Source: Cypionkella sp049896245 (lineage in GTDB: Bacteria; Pseudomonadota; Alphaproteobacteria; Rhodobacterales; Rhodobacteraceae). From it: 64,000 nt of DNA. The position numbers and the translations under genes were made by a program. Positions 43,580 through 51,472 of this stretch are shown here, one piece after another (the stretch's first letter is position 1; the number at the start of each line of letters is the position of its first letter). The DNA is taken from contig NZ_JAFCTX010000016.1 of NCBI RefSeq assembly GCF_049896245.1, forward strand, positions 1 through 64,000. The letters run 5' to 3'. The notes under the pieces were generated by a model that made no database searches, was not told the origin of the DNA, and saw only the letters and a list, made by a program, of their open reading frames with translations.

Positions 43580-44755
43580 CTAGATTGCGATGTAGTTCGC
43601 CATCTCACCTGCCGCGCGCGGCCCGTCGCCCATCGGGCGGATCAAAAGCGCGTTCGCCTCGGTCAGAATCGTCAATAGCGCGGAATCCTGACGCTCAAAA
43701 GCGGTCACTGTGGGCTTGCCATCCTCAACCGTAAGCCGCGCGCGCATATAGTGGTCGCGCGGGCCGTTGGCGGGTTGGTCGGCCCCCAGGCGGGCGCTGA
43801 GAATCTGCGGTTTCGGTGGCAAGCCCAGCATGGCTTTCAGCATCGGCACCAGGAACAGATGGCCGCAAACTATGGCGGACACCGGATTTCCGGGCAGGCC
43901 AAGCATCGGGATTCCCAAGACTTTCCCGGCCATCAGCGGCTTGCCGGGACGCATGGCGATTTGCCAGAAGGCGCGCTCTAAGCCCAGATCGGTGGCAACT
44001 TTGCCGACGAGATCATGGTCGCCTACGGACGCTCCGCCGATGGTAACGATCAGGTCAGCGCCTTCTGTCAGCGCGAAAACCGCGCGCAAGCTGGCTTCGG
44101 TATCGCGGGCAATCGGCAGCATCCTGGCTTCCCCGCCCGCCGCTTCGACCATCGCGGCAAGGGCGAAGGTGTTCGACGCGATGATCTGGTCGGGGCCGGG
44201 GGATTCGCCGGGCATCACCAACTCGTCTCCAGAGGCGATCAGGGCTACGATGGGGCGGCGGCGGACGGTGACTGCGGCCACATTCATCGCGGCCAACAGG
44301 GCGAGGTCGTTGGGGCGCAGCAGGCGCGGGGACAGGGTTTGGCCGCGCACAAAATCCTGGCCGCGCGGGCGGATGTTGTCGCCGGGTTTGGCAGGCGTGT
44401 TCAGGATGATTTTATCGCCGTCGCGGCTGATGTCTTCCTGGATGGCGACACTTACGCCGCCTTCGGGCAATGGCGCGCCGGTGAAAATGCGGATGGCTTG
44501 GTGCGGCGCGATGGAACCTTGGAAGCCGTGGCCTGCGCCGGCTTCGCCGATCACGCTGAAGCTTTCGCCGGGGGTGGCGGGGCGGCCCAAAGCGTAGCCG
44601 TCCATCGCAGCGGCGTCAAAGGGGGGTTGGGTTAATTGCGCAGTGGCGGCGGTCGCCATGACACGGTTGTTGGCGCGGCGCAGTGGCAGGATTTCGGTAT
44701 CAGTGGCGGCCGCGAGGGCGATGCAGCGGGCAAGAGCATCTTCAACTGAAATCAC
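43580..44755 (-). CDS. moeA: Molybdopterin molybdotransferase
   Basis: Inserts molybdate into adenylylated molybdopterin to form Moco. The 391-residue protein has PPFDAAAMDGYAL, RIFTGAPLPEGGVSVAIQED, DLIVTIGGASVGDHDLV and LGLPGNPVSAIVCGHLFL, and the C-terminal beta domain (NGPRDHYMRARL). It follows moaC with a 4-base overlap, so the two are translationally coupled. Confidence 0.96.
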   Translation of the reverse strand: MISVEDALARCIALAAATDTEILPLRRANNRVMATAATAQLTQPPFDAAAMDGYALGRPATPGESFSVIGEAGAGHGFQGSIAPHQAIRIFTGAPLPEGGVSVAIQEDISRDGDKIILNTPAKPGDNIRPRGQDFVRGQTLSPRLLRPNDLALLAAMNVAAVTVRRRPIVALIASGDELVMPGESPGPDQIIASNTFALAAMVEAAGGEARMLPIARDTEASLRAVFALTEGADLIVTIGGASVGDHDLVGKVATDLGLERAFWQIAMRPGKPLMAGKVLGIPMLGLPGNPVSAIVCGHLFLVPMLKAMLGLPPKPQILSARLGADQPANGPRDHYMRARLTVEDGKPTVTAFERQDSALLTILTEANALLIRPMGDGPRAAGEMANYIAI

Positions 44756-45240
44756 AGCTTTGCCTCATAAAGTCCTGATTTTCCACCATCTTTCAGGATC
44801 AGGTGGATGCCTTCGATCGACATGGATTTCTCTACCGCTTTCACCATGTCGTAGATGGTCAGGCAGGCGATGGACACAGCCGTCAGCGCCTCCATCTCGA
44901 CGCCAGTTTGACCGCTGGTTTTCACTGTAGCCTCAATCACAATTCCCGGAAGGCTGGGGTCGGGTGTCAGATCCAGCGAGACTTTGGTGATCGGCAGAGG
45001 GTGGCACAGAGGGATCAGATCGGCGGTTTTCTTCGCGGCCATGATGCCCGCCAGACGCGCGACGCCCAGCACATCGCCCTTTTTGGCGCGGCCTTCGGTG
45101 ATCAGCGCGAGGGTTTCCACTGACATTTTCACCGCACCCCGCGCCACGGCAATTCGCGCCGTTACGGCTTTGTGCGACACGTCAACCATATGGGCACGGC
45201 CTTGGTCGTCGAAATGCGTGAGGCCAGCTTCTTGGCTCAT
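44752..45240 (-). CDS. moaC: Cyclic pyranopterin monophosphate synthase
   Basis: Works after MoaA in converting GTP to cPMP, the first stage of Moco synthesis. The 162-residue protein has LIPLCHPLPITKVSLDL and the helix GVEMEALTAVSIACLTIYDM. It overlaps trpC by four bases upstream and moeA by four bases downstream, which ties cofactor and tryptophan genes into one transcript. Confidence 0.97.
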   Translation of the reverse strand: MSQEAGLTHFDDQGRAHMVDVSHKAVTARIAVARGAVKMSVETLALITEGRAKKGDVLGVARLAGIMAAKKTADLIPLCHPLPITKVSLDLTPDPSLPGIVIEATVKTSGQTGVEMEALTAVSIACLTIYDMVKAVEKSMSIEGIHLILKDGGKSGLYEAKL

Positions 45241-46049
45241 ACCCCGGCTTCTGAGGTTAAGGGCTTGGTGAGGATAGCTTTTGTAGCGGCAGTCACGTCG
45301 TCTTGCCGCATCAAAGCTTCGCCGATCAGGAAGCAGCGCGCGCCATAGGCGGCCACGTCGGCAAGGTCGGCGGGGGTGAACAGGCCGGATTCCGAGACGA
45401 TCAGGCGGTCGTCCGGCACATAGCGGGCGAGTTGGCGGGTGGTCTCCAGCGTCACCTCAAACGTATGGAGATTGCGGTTGTTGATGCCCATCAGCGGCGA
45501 TTTCAAGAGGCACGCACGGTCGAGCTCGGTTCGGTCGTGGACTTCCAGCAGCACATCCATGCCGTGCTCAAAGGCGGCGGCTTCCAACTCAGCCGCTTGG
45601 GCATCGGACAACGAGGCAAGGATGAGCAGGATGCAATCGGCGTGCAGGGCGCGGGATTCGACAACCTGGTAGGGATCGTAGAGGAAATCTTTGCGCAGGC
45701 AGGGCAGGGTTGTGGCCTGTGACGCCTCGGTCAGGAATGTGTCATTGCCTTGAAAGCTGGGCGCGTCGGTCAGCACCGAAAGACAGGTCGCGCCGCCTGC
45801 TTCGTACGCTTGTGCAAGTTCGGTCGGATTGAAATCAGCGCGGATCAAACCCTTGGAGGGGCTGGCTTTTTTGATCTCGGCAATCAGGCCATAGCCCGAG
45901 ATTGCGGCATCCGACAGCGCTTTCGCAAAGCCACGCGGAGGTGGTGCCGCACGGGCGGCTTGCTCTAGGTCTGCCAGCGGCACTTGGGCTTTGCGGTCGG
46001 CAATTTCGTCCAGCTTATAGGCTTTGATGCGGTCGAGGATTGTGGTCAT
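45237..46049 (-). CDS. trpC: Indole-3-glycerol-phosphate synthase
   Basis: Closes the indole ring from CdRP in tryptophan synthesis. The 270-residue TIM-barrel protein has LIAEIKKASPSKGLIRADF, LPCLRKDFLYDPYQVVES, MGINNRNLHTFEV and LIVSESGLFTPADLADV. The gene is 95 bp downstream of trpD and overlaps moaC by four bases. Confidence 0.97.
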   Translation of the reverse strand: MTTILDRIKAYKLDEIADRKAQVPLADLEQAARAAPPPRGFAKALSDAAISGYGLIAEIKKASPSKGLIRADFNPTELAQAYEAGGATCLSVLTDAPSFQGNDTFLTEASQATTLPCLRKDFLYDPYQVVESRALHADCILLILASLSDAQAAELEAAAFEHGMDVLLEVHDRTELDRACLLKSPLMGINNRNLHTFEVTLETTRQLARYVPDDRLIVSESGLFTPADLADVAAYGARCFLIGEALMRQDDVTAATKAILTKPLTSEAGV

Positions 46050-46106
46050 TTTGGGCCCTTTGTTGCGGAGTCGTAGAAGGTGCTCATTGGCCTTGGCAGG
46101 CCGCTT

Positions 46107-46144
46107 CGCGCGTGCGCGGATCGCCCGTCAGGGAGGCACGCGCG
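46107..46144 (-). other. Hairpin between trpD and trpC
   Basis: CGCGCGTGC (46107-46115) pairs with GCACGCGCG (46136-46144), a perfect 9-bp stem that abuts the trpD stop codon. It lies inside the operon, so it may mark a processing site or partial terminator rather than the operon end. Confidence 0.5.
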
Positions 46145-47158
46145 CTAGAGATTTGTCAGACGCTTCAGCGCCTCGATTTTGCCGCGTGCGGCGCCAGAGT
46201 CGATGGAAACACGGGCGACTTCAACGCCTTCTTTCAAGCTAACTGCTTTGTCGGCCACCACAAGGGCAGCAGCGGCATTCAGCAGGACCGCATCGCGGAA
46301 GCCGCCTTTTGCGCCATCGAGCAGGGCGCGGAAGGCGACGGCATTTTCAGCCGGGGTGCCGCCCATGATCGCCTCGAACGGGTAGACCGGCAGGCCTGCG
46401 TCTTCGGGGTGCAGGGTGAATTCGCGCACAGCCCCGTTTTCAAGGGCGGCGACGGCGGTGGGGGCTGCGATGGAAATCTCATCCGAACCATCGCCACCAT
46501 GCACCAGCCAAGCCTTTTCCGAGCCCAAAGCCAGCAGGGTCTCGGCCATCGGGCGGATCAGGCTGGCGGAAAACGCGCCCGTCAGCTGGCGTTTAACGCC
46601 GGCCGGGTTGGTCAGCGGCCCGAGGATATTGAAGATCGTCCGCGTGCCCAACTCGGCGCGCACCGGCATGACGTGGCGGGTGGCGGGGTGGTGCATCGGG
46701 GCCATCATAAAGCCGATGCCAGCCTCGTTCAGGCAACGCTCCACCACATCTGCACCGACCATGACGTTGAGGCCCATCTCGGTCAGAGCGTCGGCAGCCC
46801 CGGATTTCGACGACAGGTTGCGGTTGCCGTGTTTGGCGACCACAACCCCTGCGCCTGCGACCACAAAGGCGGTCGCGGTGGAGATGTTCAGCGTGCCCTT
46901 GCCATCGCCGCCGGTGCCGACAATGTCGATCGCCCCCGCAGGCGCGCGCACCGCGTTGCATTTGCTGCGCATGACGCTGGCTGCGGCGGCATATTCATCC
47001 ACCGTCTCGCCGCGTACCCGCAGCGCCATCAGGAAGCCGCCGACTTGCGCGGGGGTGGCGGCACCGTCAAACAGCGCGCCGAACGCCGCCTCGGCCTCGG
47101 CGCGGGTCAGGGCGCGGCTGGCGGCAATACCGATCAGCGGTTTGAGAATATCGCTCAT
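46145..47158 (-). CDS. trpD: Anthranilate phosphoribosyltransferase
   Basis: Joins anthranilate to PRPP. The 337-residue protein has the PRPP loop DIVGTGGDGKGTLNISTATA, VAKHGNRNLSSKSGAADAL and FNILGPLTNPAGVKRQL. The start at 47158 overlaps the trpG stop by four bases. The open frame continues upstream inside trpG but does not resemble TrpD. Confidence 0.97.
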   Translation of the reverse strand: MSDILKPLIGIAASRALTRAEAEAAFGALFDGAATPAQVGGFLMALRVRGETVDEYAAAASVMRSKCNAVRAPAGAIDIVGTGGDGKGTLNISTATAFVVAGAGVVVAKHGNRNLSSKSGAADALTEMGLNVMVGADVVERCLNEAGIGFMMAPMHHPATRHVMPVRAELGTRTIFNILGPLTNPAGVKRQLTGAFSASLIRPMAETLLALGSEKAWLVHGGDGSDEISIAAPTAVAALENGAVREFTLHPEDAGLPVYPFEAIMGGTPAENAVAFRALLDGAKGGFRDAVLLNAAAALVVADKAVSLKEGVEVARVSIDSGAARGKIEALKRLTNL

Positions 47159-47742
47159 GCCGGGGTTTTCGCGCGGGCTGCGTCGAGGAAATTCTTCAGC
47201 AGGTGGTGGCCGTGTTCGGATGCGATGGATTCGGGGTGAAACTGCACGCCTTCGATCAGTTTTTCTTTGTGGCGCAGGCCCATGATGGTGCCATCTTCCA
47301 GCCAAGCGGTGACCTCAAGGCAATCGGGCAGGGTTGCTTTCTCGACCACCAGCGAATGATAGCGGGTGGCCAGAAACGGCGAGGGCAGGTCGCGGAACAT
47401 GCCGCCGCCCTTGTGGTGCATCGCACCCATCTTGCCATGTACGATTTCGTGGCAGCGGATGACTTTGCCGCCGAAGGCCTCACCAATCGTCTGGTGCCCG
47501 AGGCAGACCCCCAGCAACGGCACATCGGCCATCGCGGCGGCTTTGGTTAGCGGCACGCAAATACCTGCCGAAGCCGGATCACAGGGGCCGGGCGACAGCA
47601 CGATAAGCTCTGGCCGCATGGCAAGCGCGTCTGCGACCTGCATCGCATCATTGCGCACGACGCGCACATCTGCGCCCAACTCGCCCAAGTAATGCACAAG
47701 GTTGTAGGTAAAGCTGTCATAGTTGTCGATGAGCAGAAGCAT
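47155..47742 (-). CDS. trpG: Anthranilate synthase component II (glutamine amidotransferase)
   Basis: Supplies ammonia to TrpE. The 195-residue class I amidotransferase has the catalytic Cys in LGVCLGHQTIGEAF and the His-Glu pair in GVQFHPESIASEHG. It is the first gene of trpG-trpD-trpC-moaC-moeA. Its partner trpE is 2.2 kb away on the same strand, separated by a gene on the opposite strand. Confidence 0.97.
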   Translation of the reverse strand: MLLLIDNYDSFTYNLVHYLGELGADVRVVRNDAMQVADALAMRPELIVLSPGPCDPASAGICVPLTKAAAMADVPLLGVCLGHQTIGEAFGGKVIRCHEIVHGKMGAMHHKGGGMFRDLPSPFLATRYHSLVVEKATLPDCLEVTAWLEDGTIMGLRHKEKLIEGVQFHPESIASEHGHHLLKNFLDAARAKTPA

Positions 47743-47910
47743 CTTGCAGGGTCCGGACGGAAAAGGGGATGAAGGCGGCGGCGGTTAGGTTTATAGAGAG
47801 GCAAAGCGAGCAGGCCGCCGTCGTGGATCGAGTTTTAGATCGGCTATAGATGGGCCTAGCGGCAAAGCGGCGTCAAGGGCAACTGGCGCTCATAATGGGT
47901 GGAGACAGGT

Positions 47911-49605
47911 ATGATCCGGAATTTCGTGACAGGGATCGTCGTGGGTGGCGTGGTTGCGGGGGCTGGGCTGGGGGTTGTCTCGCAGCTGACGCCGCTGCCG
48001 CAGGGACGGGTGCAGGTGGCGGCGGATCAGAGCAAACCTGTGGGGGTCGCGCCAGAGGGCGCAATGATGCCGAAGCCAGAGGCGGTGAAGCCTGCGCCAA
48101 CGGATGCGGCTGACGTGCCCGCACCAAAGGCGATGACCGCACCAAAGGCGGTGCCCGCACCAGAGGCGGTGCCCGCACCAGAGGCGATGCCCACACCAGA
48201 GGCGGTGCCCGCACCAGAGGCGAAGCCTGTGACGAAGCCTGCTGCGGAAACGATGCCTGTTGCTGAAAAGACACCGCCTGCAACGCCGGGGCCGATGGCA
48301 CCAGCAACCAAACCCGCCGCGCCTGTGGCCGAGGCGCTGCCCGCTTTGCCCGAAGCGCCGCAACCCGAGGCTGCGACACCTATGCCTTTGGCCGCGAAGA
48401 CCAGCGCTGAACCGCCAGATATGCCTGCCAAACCCCCGATCGCGAGTGCCGAGGCCCCGGCTGCGCTGAACGATCCCGCTTCGGCTGCTGCGGCACCTCA
48501 GGTGCAGGCAGGCGCGGAGGCCGCCCCGACCCCGGCCAGCCCAGGTGCTTTGGCGGGCGATATCGGCACCGATGCGGCCCCGGCACCCGCCGATCTGCCG
48601 CCGCCCGCGCCACAAGAAGCCGCCGAGACGCTGCTGACGCCCGCGCCTGCTCCGGCAGACCCCACGCCACCGTCGATACTGGTGCTGGATCCGGCGCCAG
48701 AGCCCGCGCCCGCCGTAGTGGTGCCAGAGCCTGCGCCAAAGCCTGCGCCGAAGGCTGCGGCGACCGACTTGCCAAAACGGCTCGACACCAACCAGCCGGA
48801 AACGTTGGCCCCCAGCGTTGGGCTGACCAAATCGGTCGATGGCGTGACGGTCGGGCGATTGCCCAGCATTGCCGAGCCCGCGCCGCCCGTAGGTCCGACC
48901 ACGGCGGCGGAACCTGTGCCTGTCGCCGACACCCGCCCCATCGCGCAATATGCGGCGGAGTTCAGCAACGATCTGGGCAAGCCGCTGTTTGCGGTGTTGC
49001 TGGTGGACAGCGGGGCCGCCGATCTGGACCGCGCCAAACTGGCGGCGCTGCCGTTTCCGGTCAGTTTCGTGATTGATCCGCTCGATCCCGGCGCGGCTGC
49101 AGCCGAGGCGATTTATCGCGCGGCGGGCAAAGAGGTGGTGATGCTGGCGGCGGGCATCCCGGCGGGGGCCACGGCAAGCGATCTTGAGCAGACCTTTCAG
49201 GCCAATGCCGGGGTGTTGCCCGAAGCGGTGGCGGTGATGGATATTGGCGCTGCGGGGTTTCAGGACAACCGGCCGCTGGCGAGCATGGTGGTGCCGATCA
49301 TTAAGGATCAGGGGCGCGGCTTGGTGACCTTTGATGCCGGGCTGAACGCGGCGGATCAGGTGGCGCGGCGCGAGGATGTGGCGGCAGCGGTGATTTTCCG
49401 CGATCTGGACGGCGTGGGCGAGGATACGCCGCTGATCCGGCGCTATCTGGACCGCGCGGCGTTCAAGGCGGCACAAGAGGGGCGGGTTGTCGTGGTCGGC
49501 ACCACGCGGCCTGAAACGATTGCGGCGCTGATGGAATGGTCGATTGAAGGCAAGGGGGCCTCGGTGGCACTGGCTCCGATCTCAGCCGTGCTCGCGGTGA
49601 AATAG
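47911..49605 (+). CDS. Divergent polysaccharide deacetylase family protein with long Pro/Ala linker
   Basis: The 564-residue protein has an N-terminal membrane anchor (MIRNFVTGIVVGGVVAGAGL), about 300 residues rich in Pro, Ala and Glu, and a C-terminal divergent polysaccharide deacetylase domain (from about IAQYAAEFSNDLGKPLFAVL). The domain includes FPVSFVIDPLDPG, AVMDIGAAGFQDNRPLA and RGLVTFDAGLNAADQVA. The linker could span the periplasm to the cell wall. GGAG precedes ATG 47911. It is transcribed against the flanking trp genes. Confidence 0.85.
   Translation: MIRNFVTGIVVGGVVAGAGLGVVSQLTPLPQGRVQVAADQSKPVGVAPEGAMMPKPEAVKPAPTDAADVPAPKAMTAPKAVPAPEAVPAPEAMPTPEAVPAPEAKPVTKPAAETMPVAEKTPPATPGPMAPATKPAAPVAEALPALPEAPQPEAATPMPLAAKTSAEPPDMPAKPPIASAEAPAALNDPASAAAAPQVQAGAEAAPTPASPGALAGDIGTDAAPAPADLPPPAPQEAAETLLTPAPAPADPTPPSILVLDPAPEPAPAVVVPEPAPKPAPKAAATDLPKRLDTNQPETLAPSVGLTKSVDGVTVGRLPSIAEPAPPVGPTTAAEPVPVADTRPIAQYAAEFSNDLGKPLFAVLLVDSGAADLDRAKLAALPFPVSFVIDPLDPGAAAAEAIYRAAGKEVVMLAAGIPAGATASDLEQTFQANAGVLPEAVAVMDIGAAGFQDNRPLASMVVPIIKDQGRGLVTFDAGLNAADQVARREDVAAAVIFRDLDGVGEDTPLIRRYLDRAAFKAAQEGRVVVVGTTRPETIAALMEWSIEGKGASVALAPISAVLAVK
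48121..48228 (+). repeat. Six in-frame 18-bp repeats coding Ala-Pro-Glu-Ala-Val-Pro
   Basis: Unit GCACCAGAGGCGGTGCCC with small variations occurs six times at exact 18-bp spacing within the linker of the deacetylase-like gene. Being a multiple of three, copy-number change would only lengthen or shorten the linker. Confidence 0.92.
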
Positions 49606-49711
49606 ACTGTGTCGACGCGTGGACAGGATTTATTAGTGTTTTACGACAATGGCTTGGCTTTGCGCATTTAGGATTTTTTAATCTTTGCGCGCGCGCTCTG
49701 TATCAGTGGCG

Positions 49712-49748
49712 GATGCCTCCTGCGGGAGTATTTATGCCAAGATGAAAC
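49712..49748 (+). repeat. Dispersed element, GGGAGTATTT block (plus orientation)
   Basis: GATGCCTCCTGCGGGAGTAT, TTATGCCAAGATGAAACGG. It lies about 105 bases after the deacetylase-like stop, in a 293-bp gap whose remainder (49606-49711) is AT-rich without a gene. Confidence 0.65.
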
Positions 49749-49764
49749 GGCAGAGCGGGTCTTG

Positions 49765-49898
49765 GATTTGCTCTTTCTGAAATACTCCCGCGCGGCGCGC
49801 TCCCGAAGCCTGTGCCGCGCGCTGCCGCCTCAAAAACTTCCCCGGCAGCGCCGCTGAGTGGGGCCTCGATGGCCCCCGAGGCGGCACCTGTATTCAGG
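49765..49898 (-). repeat. Composite intergenic element copy 7, behind trpE
   Basis: On the minus strand, from the trpE stop: CCTGAATACAGGTGCCGCCT, the hairpin GGGGGCCATCGAGGCCCC, a spacer with GGCGCTGCCGGGGAAG, and finally GCGGGAGTATTTCAGAAAGA. It aligns block by block with the copy behind the VOC gene (31284-31413). It faces the plus-orientation copy at 49712. Confidence 0.7.
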
Positions 49899-51407
49899 TC
49901 AGAGGTTGCCTTTGCGCACGAACAATCCCGCATCCTCGGCGGCGCGGCGCAGGGCGCGGGATTTGTTGACGGTTTCCTGATATTCGGATTCGGGATCGCT
50001 GTCGTAGACAACGCCGCCGCCGGCTTGGATATACAGGGTCTCATCCTTCAACACGGCGGTGCGCAAGGCGATGCAGAAATCCATCTCGCCATTGCCTGCG
50101 AAATAGCCGACGCCGCCGCCATAGACGCCGCGCTTTTCGGGCTCTAACTCGTCAATGATCTCCATCGCGCGGACCTTTGGCGCACCCGAGACCGTGCCTG
50201 CGGGCAGGCCTGCGAGCAGGGCGGAGAGCGCGTCTTCGCCGTCAGCGATTTGGCCTACGACGTTTGAGACGATGTGCATGACGTGGCTGTAACGCTCGAT
50301 GATGAATTGCTCGGTCGGGCGGACGGTGCCGACTTTCGCCACCCGACCCACATCATTGCGGCCAAGGTCCAAGAGCATCAGATGTTCGGCGAGCTCTTTT
50401 TTATCCGCCAGCAGGTCAAGCTCCAGCGCCTTGTCTTCTTCGGGGGTTGCGCCGCGCATCCGTGTGCCTGCAATCGGGCGGACGGTGACTTCGCCGTCGC
50501 GCAGCCGGACGAGGATTTCCGGTGAGGCTCCGATCACCTGGAAGCCGCCGAAGTTGAAGAAGAACATGAACGGCGACGGGTTGGTGCGGCGCAGGCTGCG
50601 GTACAAGGCGAACGGCGGCAGGGTGAAACTTTGCGCCCAGCGTTGGCTTGGCACCACTTGGAAGATATCCCCGGCGCGGATGTAGTCTTTCGCGCGTTCA
50701 ACGGCTTGTTTGTAGCCTTCGTGGGTGAAATTCGATTTCATTTCCCCCACCGTCGCCGCTTCGCCCAGATCGCGTTGGGCGGCGGGGGCGCGGTCGAGGT
50801 CGCGTAGCGCGTCCATCACCCGCTCGGCGGCTTGGGCATAGGCGGCGCGGGCCGACAGACCCGAGGCGGCCCAAGCTGGGGCGACGAGTGTGACTTCGCC
50901 TTTGACACCGTCCAGCACAGCCACGACCGAAGGCCGCATCAGCACGGCATCGGGCAGGCCAAGAGGGTCGGGGTTGACGTTGGGCAGGTGCTCGACAAGG
51001 CGGATCATGTCGTAGCCAAGATAGCCGAACAGGCCGCAGGCAATCGAGGGCAGACCTTCGGGCAGATCAACGCGGGATTCCGCGATCAGCGCGCGCATAG
51101 TCTCCAGCGGATGCCCCGGCAGCGCGGTGAAGGCCTGCGGATCAAAGCGGGCGTCGCGGTTGATTGAGGCACTGGTGCCGTGGCATTTCCAGATCAGATC
51201 GGGCTTCATGCCGACCACCGAATAGCGGCCACGCACTTCGCCCCCCGTCACCGATTCCAGCATAAACGTGTCAGTGCGGGCTTCGGCCAGTTTCAGCATC
51301 AGCGACACAGGCGTATCCAGATCAGCGGCCAAGCGGGCATAGACCAGTTGGTTATGACCCTGCGCCCAGCCGCGTTCAAACTGTTCAAAGGACGGCAGTA
51401 GGTTCAT
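49899..51407 (-). CDS. trpE: Anthranilate synthase component I
   Basis: Converts chorismate to anthranilate with ammonia from TrpG. The 502-residue protein has the N-terminal feedback-site part (LMLKLAEARTDTFMLESVTG) and the chorismate-binding domain (AGDIFQVVPSQRW, RPIAGTRMRGATPEEDKALE, GTVSGAPKVRAMEIIDELEP, CIALRTAVLKDETLYIQAGG). It lies 65 bp downstream of ppiD. No leader peptide with clustered Trp codons is visible. Confidence 0.98.
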   Translation of the reverse strand: MNLLPSFEQFERGWAQGHNQLVYARLAADLDTPVSLMLKLAEARTDTFMLESVTGGEVRGRYSVVGMKPDLIWKCHGTSASINRDARFDPQAFTALPGHPLETMRALIAESRVDLPEGLPSIACGLFGYLGYDMIRLVEHLPNVNPDPLGLPDAVLMRPSVVAVLDGVKGEVTLVAPAWAASGLSARAAYAQAAERVMDALRDLDRAPAAQRDLGEAATVGEMKSNFTHEGYKQAVERAKDYIRAGDIFQVVPSQRWAQSFTLPPFALYRSLRRTNPSPFMFFFNFGGFQVIGASPEILVRLRDGEVTVRPIAGTRMRGATPEEDKALELDLLADKKELAEHLMLLDLGRNDVGRVAKVGTVRPTEQFIIERYSHVMHIVSNVVGQIADGEDALSALLAGLPAGTVSGAPKVRAMEIIDELEPEKRGVYGGGVGYFAGNGEMDFCIALRTAVLKDETLYIQAGGGVVYDSDPESEYQETVNKSRALRRAAEDAGLFVRKGNL

Positions 51408-51472
51408 TGCGTCGCCTTAGTTATAGATCTGGGCCTTGGTTTTGCGATCAGGTCTTAGCTGTTGATCTGGTC

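Noticed and set aside
48121..48228. CRISPR-like repeat array
   Set aside because: The 18-bp units have no spacers, are in frame and code for a Pro/Ala linker.
47890..49476. 528-residue minus-strand ORF opposite the deacetylase-like gene
   Set aside because: Its Arg/His/Gly-rich composition is what the Pro/Ala-rich linker gives in antisense. The plus-strand gene has a signal anchor and a recognisable domain.
51408..51472. trp attenuator leader in front of trpE
   Set aside because: The 65-bp gap after ppiD has no small ORF with consecutive Trp codons and no clear alternative hairpins.
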